Assembly (NCBI GenBank): GCA_030544235.1
Contig: CM060477.1
Coordinates: 11,449,934 to 11,513,933 of the forward strand
Length of the DNA: 64,000 nt
Origin: Lepturacanthus savala
Taxonomy: Eukaryota > Chordata > Actinopteri > Scombriformes > Trichiuridae
Direction: 5' to 3'
Made by a program: the position numbers and the translations under genes. Positions 35,103 through 45,700 of this stretch are shown here, piece by piece. Under the pieces are notes generated by a model that saw only the letters and a list, made by a program, of their open reading frames with translations, had not been told where the DNA came from and made no database searches. Positions within the stretch are counted from its first letter, which is position 1. Every line of letters starts with the position of its first letter.

Positions 35103-37516
35103 TTAAAAGCGTCGGCCACCAGGGGGCCCTGGCCACCTCTGGCCTCTGCCAGGTGGGAGGTGAGGCGGAGGAGAGACGGGTCCATTGTGGTAGCTGTGTA
35201 AAAGGATAAAATCACACATTGGATTCTTGGCTATGGCCAATAGGGGGCCTCTGAACTAGTGTAGTGGAGGAACTTGTCCCCACAGTTAGTGTACCTTTTA
35301 AAAATACAGTGAAAAACCCTTTCCTGTTTCATTATTACATGCACTATTTAAAAGATTTCATATAGTTAAGCAGTGAGTATAATTTATATTTATTAACTGG
35401 GTCCTTAAACATTGGTTGTTGTAAAATGAACAATCTGGGTAAAATGATATTATTTAAGCTATAGAACTCAAGCTATATAACATGGATATAGAGGGGGGGG
35501 CTGTGCATTTGTGTCACAAGCCTCAGTCTTTTTGTTCACACGTGTATTTAAATCAGATTTAAAATAATACAACTGGTATAAGAAAGGCTCACATGCTTAC
35601 CAGATGTATTTTAAATCCACTTAGGAATCTTAATAGTTTGCAAGCAAAGCTTAAGCATAGTATTAATACTCAAACAGGTCTTACCCTCTTGGACCCCGGG
35701 GGTGGAAATGGCGCGGCGGCCCAGGGGGCAGCATACCACGACCGCGAGGGTGTGGTGGGCGCCCTCTAAAACCGAGATGGCCTGGAGGAGGAGGTGGAGG
35801 GGGTCTGTGCCTAGAGACAGGGACAAACGTAATGAGATGGCTTGATTACAATTTTGGCATGAAAACAGTAAATTGAGGGAAAAAAATGCCCTGCGCTGCA
35901 TTGAGTTTCGCCATAATGCTCTCATTTTGTCTTGTTATCCAGCACACCCATTTCCCTTTAGCCCTTAGGCTGTTGCACGTTCAGTTCAAGCCAAGATGAC
36001 GGAGGGAGAGCCTCGTTTTCTGTTGAACAACATGTTTTATGATTATGTCATTATGGCTCCACTGAGCTCTCTGTGTGGTGTGTGTGGGGAGTGGCAGCTC
36101 CACCAACACTGAAACAGAAGGACTCAGTGTGACTGAACAACAGCAACAATGCAAAAGAGTGATATTTACCTAATTTAAGGGCACTCCTCAGCTCTGAGAG
36201 TCAACTCTGAGTTTTGTTATTTCAAATGTGAGCGGGGCTACCCCTCCACCAAGAAAGCAGTACTTTAATTCAACCTTTTTCCAAAAAGTATTCAAATACA
36301 GTGTTCAAATTCAAAAAGATATCCACTATTAAAAAGATGTATCTTAAGTTCAATAAATGCATAGTGTTTCCAAAGTCAATGAACAACCATGTTCAATAAT
36401 CATAATTACAATAATGACCAAAATAACCAGGATTACTATTTTTTATATAATCAAGCATCCCCACTATCTAAACTAGCTTTTAAACTGGGGAGGATGATTT
36501 TTTTTTTTTTAATTCTCTCAACAATTAGCCCTGTTGCTGATGGATGTTTGATGACGCTCTGTCAAAGGGCAAATTACACGACTCTCTTAATGAAGCAACC
36601 ATAACTCTTTTGCTAAAGCCAGGCCAGGATGCATCCAAGTGTGGGTCATAAACTGGGGAGGATTGCTCTTCCGATCTCCATTTGACTGGGCTGCATGCAT
36701 TTGTGTGAGGCAGTTACCTGGGCATGGGTGGGAAGGGACCTCTGAGGTGCATGGGAGGAGGAGGTGGAGGAGGGCCCATGCCCATGGGTCCACCTCTTCC
36801 TCGATGACCTCTCATGTCTGGGTAAGGTCGCATCCTCCCCATTCCTCTGGAAGTACATGACAGGAAATCACCAGTGACGCATATAATATATAAGCAGGAT
36901 TTGAGATGACACCACCTGTGATTAGTTGAGTACCTCATTGGTGAAAATCCATTCATGGCTCCATCTTTCCCCCGACCCCTTCCATATGGAGGTGGACCAA
37001 AACCTTTTATTATGCCTCGTCCACCACGCATGCCCCCACGCATACCACCACGCATCCCACCATGACTCATCCGACCTCCTCGACCATGACCTCGGAACCC
37101 ACGTCCCCTGAGGAGATGGAACAATGTGAGGAAACTGCCACAGCTCTGATCAGTCCAAGTTTGAATATTTAAAAGGATTCTATCCTGGCAAATACAAAAG
37201 CAGTCAGACACTCAACTTTTAAAAGTAACTTGACACTTCCTGAAGATGTTGCTGATTTTACTTTTCATCCCATGATAGTGATATCCATGTATATTACAGG
37301 ACAAGTAATATATGAAAGTGAAACTTTAAGGCCTTCTCTTGTCTCTTTATCCTGGTCAGAAACAATCAGGTATCCATAAATACATTATAAGGCGGTTAAT
37401 AATAATAATAGAATAATAGTGACTGACCTGGCTTTGTTTTCAATTATGGGTTTCTCAGATTCAACCTTGAAAGTCTTTGAAGTTTCTGTCACTGTTTCTT
37501 CAGTGTCTGCATCCAT
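35103..37516 (-). CDS. Arginine-glycine and proline-rich 202-aa protein, unnamed
   Basis: Five coding exons (37428-37516, 36934-37107, 36718-36846, 35685-35810, 35103-35193) sum to 609 nt, with GT-AG junctions and all introns in phase 2. The start codon lies exactly at a splice acceptor, so the 5' UTR is in upstream exon(s). The protein has an acidic N-terminus (MDADTEETVTETSKTFKVES, about 1-29) and then an RGG/GMRGG block (about 30-65: GRGFRGHGRGGRM, then repeats of GGMR). Further RGRG segments alternate with poly-proline runs (GPPPPPPP, HRPPPPPPPGH), and the tail ends GQRWPGPPGGRRF. There is no folded domain, signal peptide or membrane segment. RGG plus proline-rich composition suggests an RNA-binding, phase-separating nuclear protein methylated on arginine; this is inference only. 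I do not recognise an orthologue. A minus-strand poly(A) signal is at 35030-35035. Confidence 0.8.
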
Positions 37517-38308
37517 CTGAAAAGATGCAGATCAACATTTAGGCTACATACAGTAACCTGCTACAATGGCAAACTCTTTAGAATTATTTTCTAATAGTAA
37601 CATATTTTTGTTTCTTGCCTACAAAAAAAACCTTCCACATCATGCAATGCAAAAAATGAAAATCATGACATTTTACCTCAATTTATGTATGCATACATTT
37701 TTAATTCCCTTTAGCATTAAGGTAATCAAGCATTATCTGAACAAATGGACACCTCAATTCCTACAGAATTATCAGATATGTTTGGGAGGGAATCGTTCAA
37801 TTTCTGTAATTTATATTTGACACTAGCTTTATAAAACATGCTACAATAATGCAACTATTAATTCAATGTTAAATAAATCGATTGTTTTCTTACAATTACT
37901 CCTAAAGTGGTGAGAGTATTTAAACAACACTTAAAACATCTTGGAAACATAAAACCCCAGCACTGCATTCACTGCATTGTTATGTAGCTGGGTGTGAATG
38001 CCTACACTGAAGCAGGCGACACATTTGTGAGTTAAGCACAGAGAACTGAAGCTTATGGTGGGAACTTATTAATAGTCCCAAAGCTCAGATCACTTCTATA
38101 AAATGCAGCCCTGATGCACTCAAATGTAGATGGAGGGGAAGGAAGACTTTTGAGGTCTTATGACGATGAGATTATCCTGCAGGAAACTGTCCAAGAAATA
38201 TACAATATCTAAGGTTTCGCAAGGGGAAGTCAGAAATATCTGAGTACATTTTTTAAAAAATAATGTAATATTTTGAATAAGATTTGTTTTTCAAAGACTG
38301 ATTAACTT

Positions 38309-38501
38309 CAGGAGAGCTACCATCCTGCACGTTTTAGGACTCTCCCCACTCAAAAAACACCTGATTCTAATTATTAACAAGCCAGAGAAAAGCTTCAGCT
38401 ACTTGATAACGAGTTGATAATTAGAATCAGGTGTGTTGGGGCAGGGAGAGGCCTAAACCTGCAGGATTGTAGCTCTCCAGGAGCAGGGTTGGAAACCCCT
38501 G
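38309..38501. mobile_element. Palindromic hAT-like non-autonomous element (partial)
   Basis: The left part (GGAGAGCTACCATCCTGCA, then CACCTGATTCTAATTAT) is the reverse complement of the right part (ATAATTAGAATCAGGTGTG, then CCTGCAGGATTGTAGCTCTCC). The right end finishes with a hAT-style terminus (CAGGGGTTTCCAACCCTG as read inward on the minus strand, 38484-38501). The left terminus is truncated just before its GGAGAGCTAC block. The family is frequent in teleosts. Confidence 0.7.
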
Positions 38502-39337
38502 ATTTATGGACTTAATTTATACAGTTACTTCCAGACAAGAACAAGCTAACTAATCATACGTACCTACCCATTTATCTAGTTTTATACCCAGTCTATCTAG
38601 TTTTATATTGATGCATATTATAGCATCGTGCGGGGCGGTTCACTACTACATAAACCAATAGAAACAGTAGGTAAACCCAGGTGTTACTAATCACTGTAAT
38701 TAAGTCTCTATAAATAGAACGGAACCTTAATGTAAGCGATAAGTAATACCGGTGTTTACCTAATATTACAGGTTCAATGTGTGCAGTGGAAAAAAAGGTT
38801 TTTAGGTCAATAAAATCTATAGAACTGTCCCAAACAAGCCTGTCACTCTCGTGCAACCTCTGCGTTATTTTAGAGTAAATAAGCCTGCAGAGATAAAGGC
38901 ACATCGAGCGTCACGGAAACATTTCTATCCTGATCCTGAGAGCCTGTGTGAGCACTGGTGTATTGAGCTGGAACCAGGAGCTAAACCCTACATACACAAG
39001 AAATAAGTCTCTAATAATTATCCTGTTACTGTTCAGCGCAGTGGGGCTCAGGTTGAACACAGCTGCTCAAATTAACAGAGCGCCTAAAGGGCTCCGTGTA
39101 ATTCCTGGAGTTAAAGCTTCAAAACACAACAAACACGCGCTCTGCTGTTTCCAGTAGATGTGCGTCTTTGTAAACAGTATTTAAACGTGCATTATGCGTT
39201 GAGATAACATATTAATAATGATAGATATGACCTCAATTGGGTGTAAATGTGTAAATGTTAACGTTCGTCACATAAAAAGGGGCGTTTCTCTGTTTTTTCA
39301 AACGCGTTGGTGCTCAAGGGAAAGAAGGATGACTTAC

Positions 39338-39500
39338 TTCAACCGGTGGTGCAGGCGAGGTAGATACAAAAGAAGTGATATAGATTTACTACTTGCTAAG
39401 AAAAATAAAATATATATTAGAAAAATAAAAAAAAAATGTAAAAAAAAAAAATATCCTGCTGCTTCTTCAGCTCCTTTGCGATTTGAAATGGCGGCTTCGT
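39338..39500 (-). promoter_or_regulatory. Putative promoter and untranslated exon of the RGG-protein gene
   Basis: A YY1-type site, GCCGCCATTT, reads on the minus strand at 39486-39495, and a strong minus-strand donor (GAA followed by GTAAGT) lies at 39336-39340. Together they could bound a short untranslated first exon that splices to the coding exon at 37516, which itself begins at an acceptor. The intervening A-rich tract makes this uncertain. Confidence 0.3.
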
Positions 39501-40303
39501 CTGACTTCAGTACATTCCAGGTTTGGATTTCTTTGTGAGGAAACAGATACGCCCCCTACAGGAAATACTTATATTTGATTGGCTGTTTGTTGCTCTAACT
39601 CGGAAATTCTGATTGGAGGACTTGAGTGACGTATGCTCTAATTGCCCTGATGATGTTTCATTAATTAACTGGGCCACAAGTTCAAGAAGGAGCAGGAATT
39701 TATTGCAAATATGAGTGAGCAGAAGATAACCTGACCCTGACACACAGTGAGAACTCTACTTTTGCTTGACAGTATAAAACACCCAAATAGCCCTGCTCTA
39801 TTTTATAATTGGTGGAGAAATGAAAAGAATTAGAAAACAGCACCACTAATTATTTAATAGACTTCAGCAAGACAAAACAGAACTTTCAACAGAATAATTT
39901 CAAAAATGCAGCTACTTCTAAAATATGCCACAATTAAATCATAAGAGGTTAAAATATTATCAACAAGTACGTGCAGTTTCTCTAAACATTATTCTAAACA
40001 TTGGAGAGGTTTTCCATCACATCCTCACCTACATACCAGACAAATAAACATTCAAATAAAAGAAAAAAAAGGTTTTTAACTACTGATAATCTCATCAAAG
40101 GCAGTCTCATATACAAAATAATTGCCAAGTGCCCGCTCAACAATATTTACACAAAAACAAGGGCAAAAGGAGGAGAGGAAAATATGAAATTCTCCCATTA
40201 AGTTAACGTAAATATGCAGCGTTACTCATCAGAAATACAAAAAATATATCCATCAAACGTCCAGATGAGCATACACCGTAAGAAATGGTCCGTTCCGCGT
40301 CCG

Positions 40304-40777
40304 TTACGCACGGCTCAGGGTGTCTGAAAGCTTGTTGATGTATTCGATGGTGTATTTGAGGGTTTGTATCTTGGTCAGGGGTTGTCCTCTCTTGCTGTAG
40401 TCCGGCGGCAGGTAGTCCCGGAGCTGATGTAAGGCCTCCGCGAGACTCCTCATCCGCATCTTCTCCCTCTCGCTGGCCTTCATGCGTCTTTTGGTGGACA
40501 TCTTGGGCTTGCTCTGCCTTTTCGCCGCCGGAGCCGCCCTGCGTCCCGTGAAGTCGAAAGAGAAGTCGTTCATCTCCTGGCCGCTGATGTAGCACATCTC
40601 CGGCGAAGAGCACATGGAGTCCACGGAAGTGTCCGGCGACGCGGACTGGAGCGCGTCCTGGAGCGCGTCCTGGTCCTCTCCAAAAGCGCCCTCGTGCCCT
40701 TTCCACTCTGTGAGAATCTTAGCCGTAACGACGTCCAGGTCCATGTCAGAAACACCTCGAGACTTCCAGACGCTCAC
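40304..40777 (-). CDS. msgn1: Mesogenin-1-like bHLH transcription factor
   Basis: Msgn1 is a basic helix-loop-helix activator that drives presomitic mesoderm differentiation in the tailbud. This is a single-exon gene of 157 aa, shorter than human MSGN1 (about 193). The C-terminal bHLH (about residues 93-155) has the basic stretch RRMKASEREKMRMRSLAEAL, the loop YLPPDYSKRGQPLTK and helix 2 IQTLKYTIEYINKLSDTL. The QPLTKIQTLKYTI signature separates mesogenin from the related Mesp family (which has QTLTKIETLRL). The N-terminal half is acidic and serine-rich. The adjacent gen1 gene repeats the human GEN1-MSGN1 neighbourhood, which supports the assignment. The first ATG of the open frame is used, with a TATA box about 55 bp upstream. 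Confidence 0.9.
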   Translation of the reverse strand: MSVWKSRGVSDMDLDVVTAKILTEWKGHEGAFGEDQDALQDALQSASPDTSVDSMCSSPEMCYISGQEMNDFSFDFTGRRAAPAAKRQSKPKMSTKRRMKASEREKMRMRSLAEALHQLRDYLPPDYSKRGQPLTKIQTLKYTIEYINKLSDTLSRA

Positions 40778-40829
40778 GCAGCAAGACTGACATTCGGACG
40801 TGATGACAGACGGATTCTGTGAAAGTGAT

Positions 40830-40837
40830 TTTATATA
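40830..40837 (-). promoter_or_regulatory. msgn1 TATA box
   Basis: TATATAAA reads on the minus strand about 53-60 bp upstream of the msgn1 ATG, which would give a start site near 40803 and a very short leader. A TCF/LEF-like TTCAAAG lies upstream at about 40890 and a T-box-half-site-like AGGTGAAA at about 41089. Msgn1 is a known Wnt and T-box target, but these short matches alone are weak. Confidence 0.55.
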
Positions 40838-42766
40838 GAAGCAGATCTCCGGAGGTTTATGGGTTCACAGCTCAGGCGGAAAAAAAAGTTCAAAGAAAAC
40901 CCAAAGTGCCAAAATGCGACCTTCCCGAAGGCCGTCGTTCGTTATCACTGAGGTGCGAATAAGGCTAAATAGACGGATAATGTGATAGAAAGAAAAATAA
41001 TTAGATTCCTTTTGTGGGGAATTACTCTTTAAAGTCTGCACGACGACAATTATCAGTTTGATGTGATCTGTCTAATGAAGGATGCTGTTTCACCTGAGAG
41101 CCTCACATGTCTGGCAACTCAGGTCTGCATGTGTCTTCAGTCTGGAAGTAATATAGGAGAAAAACATAAGCAAAACTAAATATTTTAATTGTAATAAAAA
41201 AGGTAAGGTACAAATTGCAACTAAAGGTTTGCAGCTATAATTATCGTCCCACTTGAACATGTTTGTATTTAGAGATTATTTTCCTAGAGATTACCTTTAA
41301 ATTGCCCAATGTCCCACTTTCAGTAATCCCACATGTTTCCAGTGCAGTTTTTTGAGGAGCTTTCTACCAGGTGTAGTGACATTAAAGTGATAAAAAGGCA
41401 GATTATCACAGGAAAACACTTGGGGGAACAAGCTGAATTATCCTGGCAAACTGTTGGTTTTTTCAGCTTAAAAAGAGAATAAAAAAGAAAAATAACATTT
41501 AAGACCCATTACTGGGAATGACTTGTTATTTGGGCAGAGGATGCAGCTGTCACCAAGCTCCTGCCAGACCTTTCATGTCTGAAAAGGTGTGCAAGGCCTC
41601 ACTCATGATCAAGGGGACTAACGCTGGCGGGTTGTAAAACCAACGGCCCAGCGTCCTCCAGCTCTGTAAACTGAAACGTAGCTTGTCAATGAACAGTGGG
41701 AGAAGTTGAGCATATGTTGTGCTATTAACTGACATTTAAAGTTCCCAGATCGTACACCTTTCCTGGGTTTCATTTGTAGTTTTGATATCCCAAACAGGTT
41801 TGTGGTTTTAATTACCAGAAATCATCTCAAATGATTTCAACCCAGTTTTCTGGAGCTATAGAAAGGACAGGTTGTTTCCTGTTAGTCTCATGAATATTAA
41901 TGAGCCTCTCCTCTGATTGGCTAATTTGAAAGGACCTGAATGGGCAGGAGTGTGGAGACTGTATTGTTGTGACATCACAGTTTCAAGGATGGCCTGTTTC
42001 TGGGCACAGATGCTGAATAAGGGCTGTGTGCATTTCTCTGTGGATTGAGAATTTTGAAACATGGGGTGGTATTTATATAACACCTAGATCACTTTCTAGC
42101 ATACAGGACATCTAAAACATAAAAACGTGCTGTGCACTTTAAGGATTAAAGTGAAAAATGTTTTGCCTAACTTCAGTACAAAAGAACACTCTTTAAGCAC
42201 CTTATTTATTTAAACAAGTTCATGTTTTAGGCATTGGGCACATAATTAAGATCATTTTACAGCATAAACCAAAACTAACATCTAATGACACACTTAGTAA
42301 AATCATAATTTTTTCTCATTTCTTTCAATTCAACAAAGAAATACACAAATAAACCCACATAGAAAGTGTGACATATTAACTGAAAGGCCAACAATCACAT
42401 TTTTTTCTAAACCTTCAAATGTGTTTCACTATTAATTAGCAATTTAAATCGTATCAAATGTGTTCATGCACATTTATTCTTCATTAAATTTACAGAAACT
42501 TTTTTTTTTAAATTCAGGATCAGAGTCAGATTTATTTAATAGTTTTGACAATAGTGCAACAAAACATTCAAAAATCAATTTTCAATCAATTTCAATTATA
42601 TATTTATCTTATATGGAATGTGACTGAAGGCTTAAAAAAAGCTCATGCATGTGGACCATGATTGCTTTTTTTGTCACATGACTATTTTAAAAGGTCAAGA
42701 ATGAACTTTCACACTCATCAATGAATATCTTACATGTTCTTGTCCATCATCCTGCAATCACGCTGT
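40838..42766. other. Intergenic region between msgn1 and gen1
   Basis: This contains msgn1 upstream sequence (GC-rich up to about 40960), then AT-rich DNA with one dispersed repeat copy (41884-42095 or slightly longer). The gen1 3' UTR lies at the right end, with a minus-strand AATAAA at 42531-42536 about 230 nt after the gen1 stop. I found no coding sequence. Confidence 0.6.
41884..42150 (+). repeat. Dispersed repeat, unnamed family, copy B
   Basis: This copy matches the reverse complement of 26293-26461 through 41884-42095. The shared blocks include AATATTAATGAGCCTCTCC, CTGATTGGCTAATTTGA, TTTTGAAACATGGGG and GTATTTATATAACACCTAGA. Its 3' extension (CTTTCTAGCATACAGGACAT, then GTGCACTTTAAGGATTAAAG) is familiar from teleost interspersed repeats, so the family likely continues to about 42150. 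No target duplication was evident. Confidence 0.65.
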
Positions 42767-45700
42767 TCACTTCAGGAATTTCAGTCTCAGTCTCTCTGCC
42801 AGCGGCAGTGGACTCTCACTACAAATCACTGAGTCATCACTATCTGACACAGTGACAGGTGATGCTGGAGTCTGAAGGAACTCATCCTGGCATGATACAG
42901 GAACGGAGTATTTCTTAACATCTGCACTCTGAGATTTGGGTCCTAATATCTTAACGCTACGAGCCGTGTTTGCCGTCGTCTTGCCCGTTTTAGAAACAGG
43001 TTTCAGGGGAAAGTCTGAAAGGAAATCATCCTTGTTCTTGTTAATGGGTTTGAGCTTTGTCTTTCTTTGTGGTCCGTGCTGCTGGTTCTCTACGTCGCTG
43101 TCCTCACTGGATGAACACACGTTCATACACACGCTCTTCTTGCTGGTCTGTGGTACGTTTCTGCTGTTGTCACTGTGACCTGGGTCAGAGTGGCACCTCT
43201 GTGGTGGGGCAGCAGACGATGATATGGCAGTCCTGACAAATTTGTATTTCTGAGGAGGTTTTTTGGACTCCTTTGTCTTACTTTGAATTTGTACTGCGGA
43301 CATCAACTGCTGTGTTGAAGTGTGAGTGTCTGTTTCTGCCTTATTCGTTACACACTGGCGTTTGTCAGCAAGTGGCTCTTTTTTCTCAACAGACAATTCC
43401 TTTCCTGACAAATTATTGTCAACGCTATCCTTAATGCAGATCTGTGTATTTGGTTTTATGGTTGAGTGATGAAGAGAAACACATTCCAGGGAGGCCATTT
43501 CATAGTTTAGCTTTTTTGAGACCACAACATCCATCTGATCCATAGCTCTGGCTGCATTTCTCATGAGCACCCTGTCCCTTAAAGGACACTCTGTGTAACA
43601 CAGCTCTGGAGCAGCTTTGGACTCTGCCTGTTTGATGTTGCTGGTTTCTGTTTCTTTTACATCGTCGTCTGCAGTTTCACTCAGTTTGGCTTCTGTTGAG
43701 TTATCAGCAGCCGTTGGGGAGGACGTGAAGGATGAAGCATCCCAGTCGATATCACTCAAGTGTAGAACACCGATGACAGTGGAGACAGAAGGTGATGCCA
43801 CAGCCTCTGATACAGTATGAGACAGAGGAGTGTTGGGACAATCACGCAGGGCACCGCAGTCTTCTTTCTGCTTTTGAGGTGGTTTGTGATTCACGGGAGT
43901 GTCCAAAACCACCACCACTTCCTCTTCCTTATATGGAATAGTAGGAAGCGGCTTTTGTGGTTGAGTAGTAACAGCTGCTGAAGAGGAACTCTGAAGGGTC
44001 ATCTGAGCCATGAGGTCAGAAATACAATCAGATCCCTCAGACGTTTTCTCCTTTTTACCCTTCGGTTTCCTCTCTGAAAAAGACATTAAGACTGAGGGTC
44101 AGCTTATAAAATCTTCTCCTCGGAACATGTAAACACATTTTCAATCTCTGTAGTTACCTTTCCTACATATTAGGAAGTGATTTTCTACAGTGATTGATAA
44201 CCGGGGGGAGCAGAGCACAACCTGTATAAAGTGACAGCGAAACCTGTGAGACAGACACCTCTCGGCTGCTTCAAAGCCTTTGGTGTGAACTGGTCGAGCT
44301 GCCAAACTCTACATTTTCAGGTGTCAGAGCTGCTGTAATACAGTCTTGAAAAACAAGTCAAAGCTCCAGGTGCCTTTGATCAGAACACCCATGTGTGCCA
44401 CATTGTGGGAAGTTCTCCATCTTGTCAAGTCTGTGGGGGGCTGCCATTTTTGTTGTAGTATTTACATGTATGTTAAAATACTTTTTCAAAACTTAAAACA
44501 TATTAATAGCCTTTTTTTATTACCTTTCGGTTTAATGTTAACAGTTTATAACCTATTACTTAGTTTTACTACTTACTCTTCATTTTGTTCTCTTCAGCCA
44601 GAGCTTTGTCCCTCAGGTAGTTCTCTACAACCTCTGGGTAGGCCACCCGAAACAGAGACTCTTCCTCTACCGTCCTCACCTCCTGGGGATCCTCCGCGGG
44701 CCGATCCTCAGGAAAGACGTAATGATCTGTAGAATAAACATCAAGGTCAGAGACCGTTTGCTCTAAATAAATGTTACATTTCTCATCAATTTAATATAGG
44801 GAAATGTGTTTCACATAATAAAAATAAAGTTTAATCACAAGCTAATATGATCCTAAATTCAAACATGCTAAGCTTTCAAAGTAAATGCATTTAAACAAGA
44901 TCCATCAACATACTTTTAATGAAGCTTATGTGTGTAGAGTAAGGATTTTAGGGCTTCCTTAACAGGGAATACAATTTACAGCAGAGACACATGTTAAAAT
45001 GTTAGTAATGCTATGTTTGGGTCATAGAACAATACAATTTTAAATCAGTGATTTCAGGTATTGTTACTTTAAAGTCTACAATAATTAATAGGAATTATGG
45101 GATGTGTTTCATGCCTGATTTTACATAATATAACGCAAGTGACAGGGAAGATTCTCTCTGTATTAATTAATTGAGACTTTTGCAGACCAGCCATATCGGA
45201 CGGGCTTGTTAGTGAGGTGGAATTGGATATGACAGGTTTCCCAGCCAGAGGAGGAAGCCAGTTTAGCACCTAGCGGCTGTTGTGACTGATCTGTCACCTC
45301 TGAACCCCACCTCACAGCCAGTCACTAACAGACAACCCAGTGACGAGCGCCCTGCACCCCAACCTTCACTTAACGCAGTAGTCCTGTCAAGACTGAGGAT
45401 GTATATAATACATATATTTTACACTCTGATCTTCTTATCAGTCACAATGACACATTTGATAGTTATTATAGTGTACGCCAAAAGAAAAAGGTAAAAAAGA
45501 ACGTACCTGGTGTGCTCCAGATGACTTCGAAGCAAGCGACTGCATTCCTCACCCTGGGCTTCAATATCCTTGTGTTGAAAAAAAAAAGTGCTGATTAATA
45601 CACAAGTACTGAAATACCTCAATCAATCAATTACAATAATATCACTTAGTTTCTCAGTGTATGAATCTAAAAAATGTAAGACTACCGTAGGGGCTTGATT

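Larger units (their letters stand above)
37517..40303 (-). other. 5' flank of the RGG-protein gene and 3' flank of msgn1
   Basis: This AT-rich stretch has no coding gene. It holds an inverted-repeat element (38309-38501) and a possible non-coding first exon and promoter of the RGG-protein gene (39338 to about 39500). Poly-A runs lie around 39415-39452. The part next to 40303 should be the msgn1 3' UTR, with a minus-strand AATAAA at 39699-39704 as one possible end. Confidence 0.5.

Noticed and set aside
36714..37211. 165-codon minus-strand open frame taken as a single exon
   Set aside because: It reads through the intron 36847-36933 between two exons of the RGG-protein gene; the splice sites and phase-2 junctions fit the five-exon model better.
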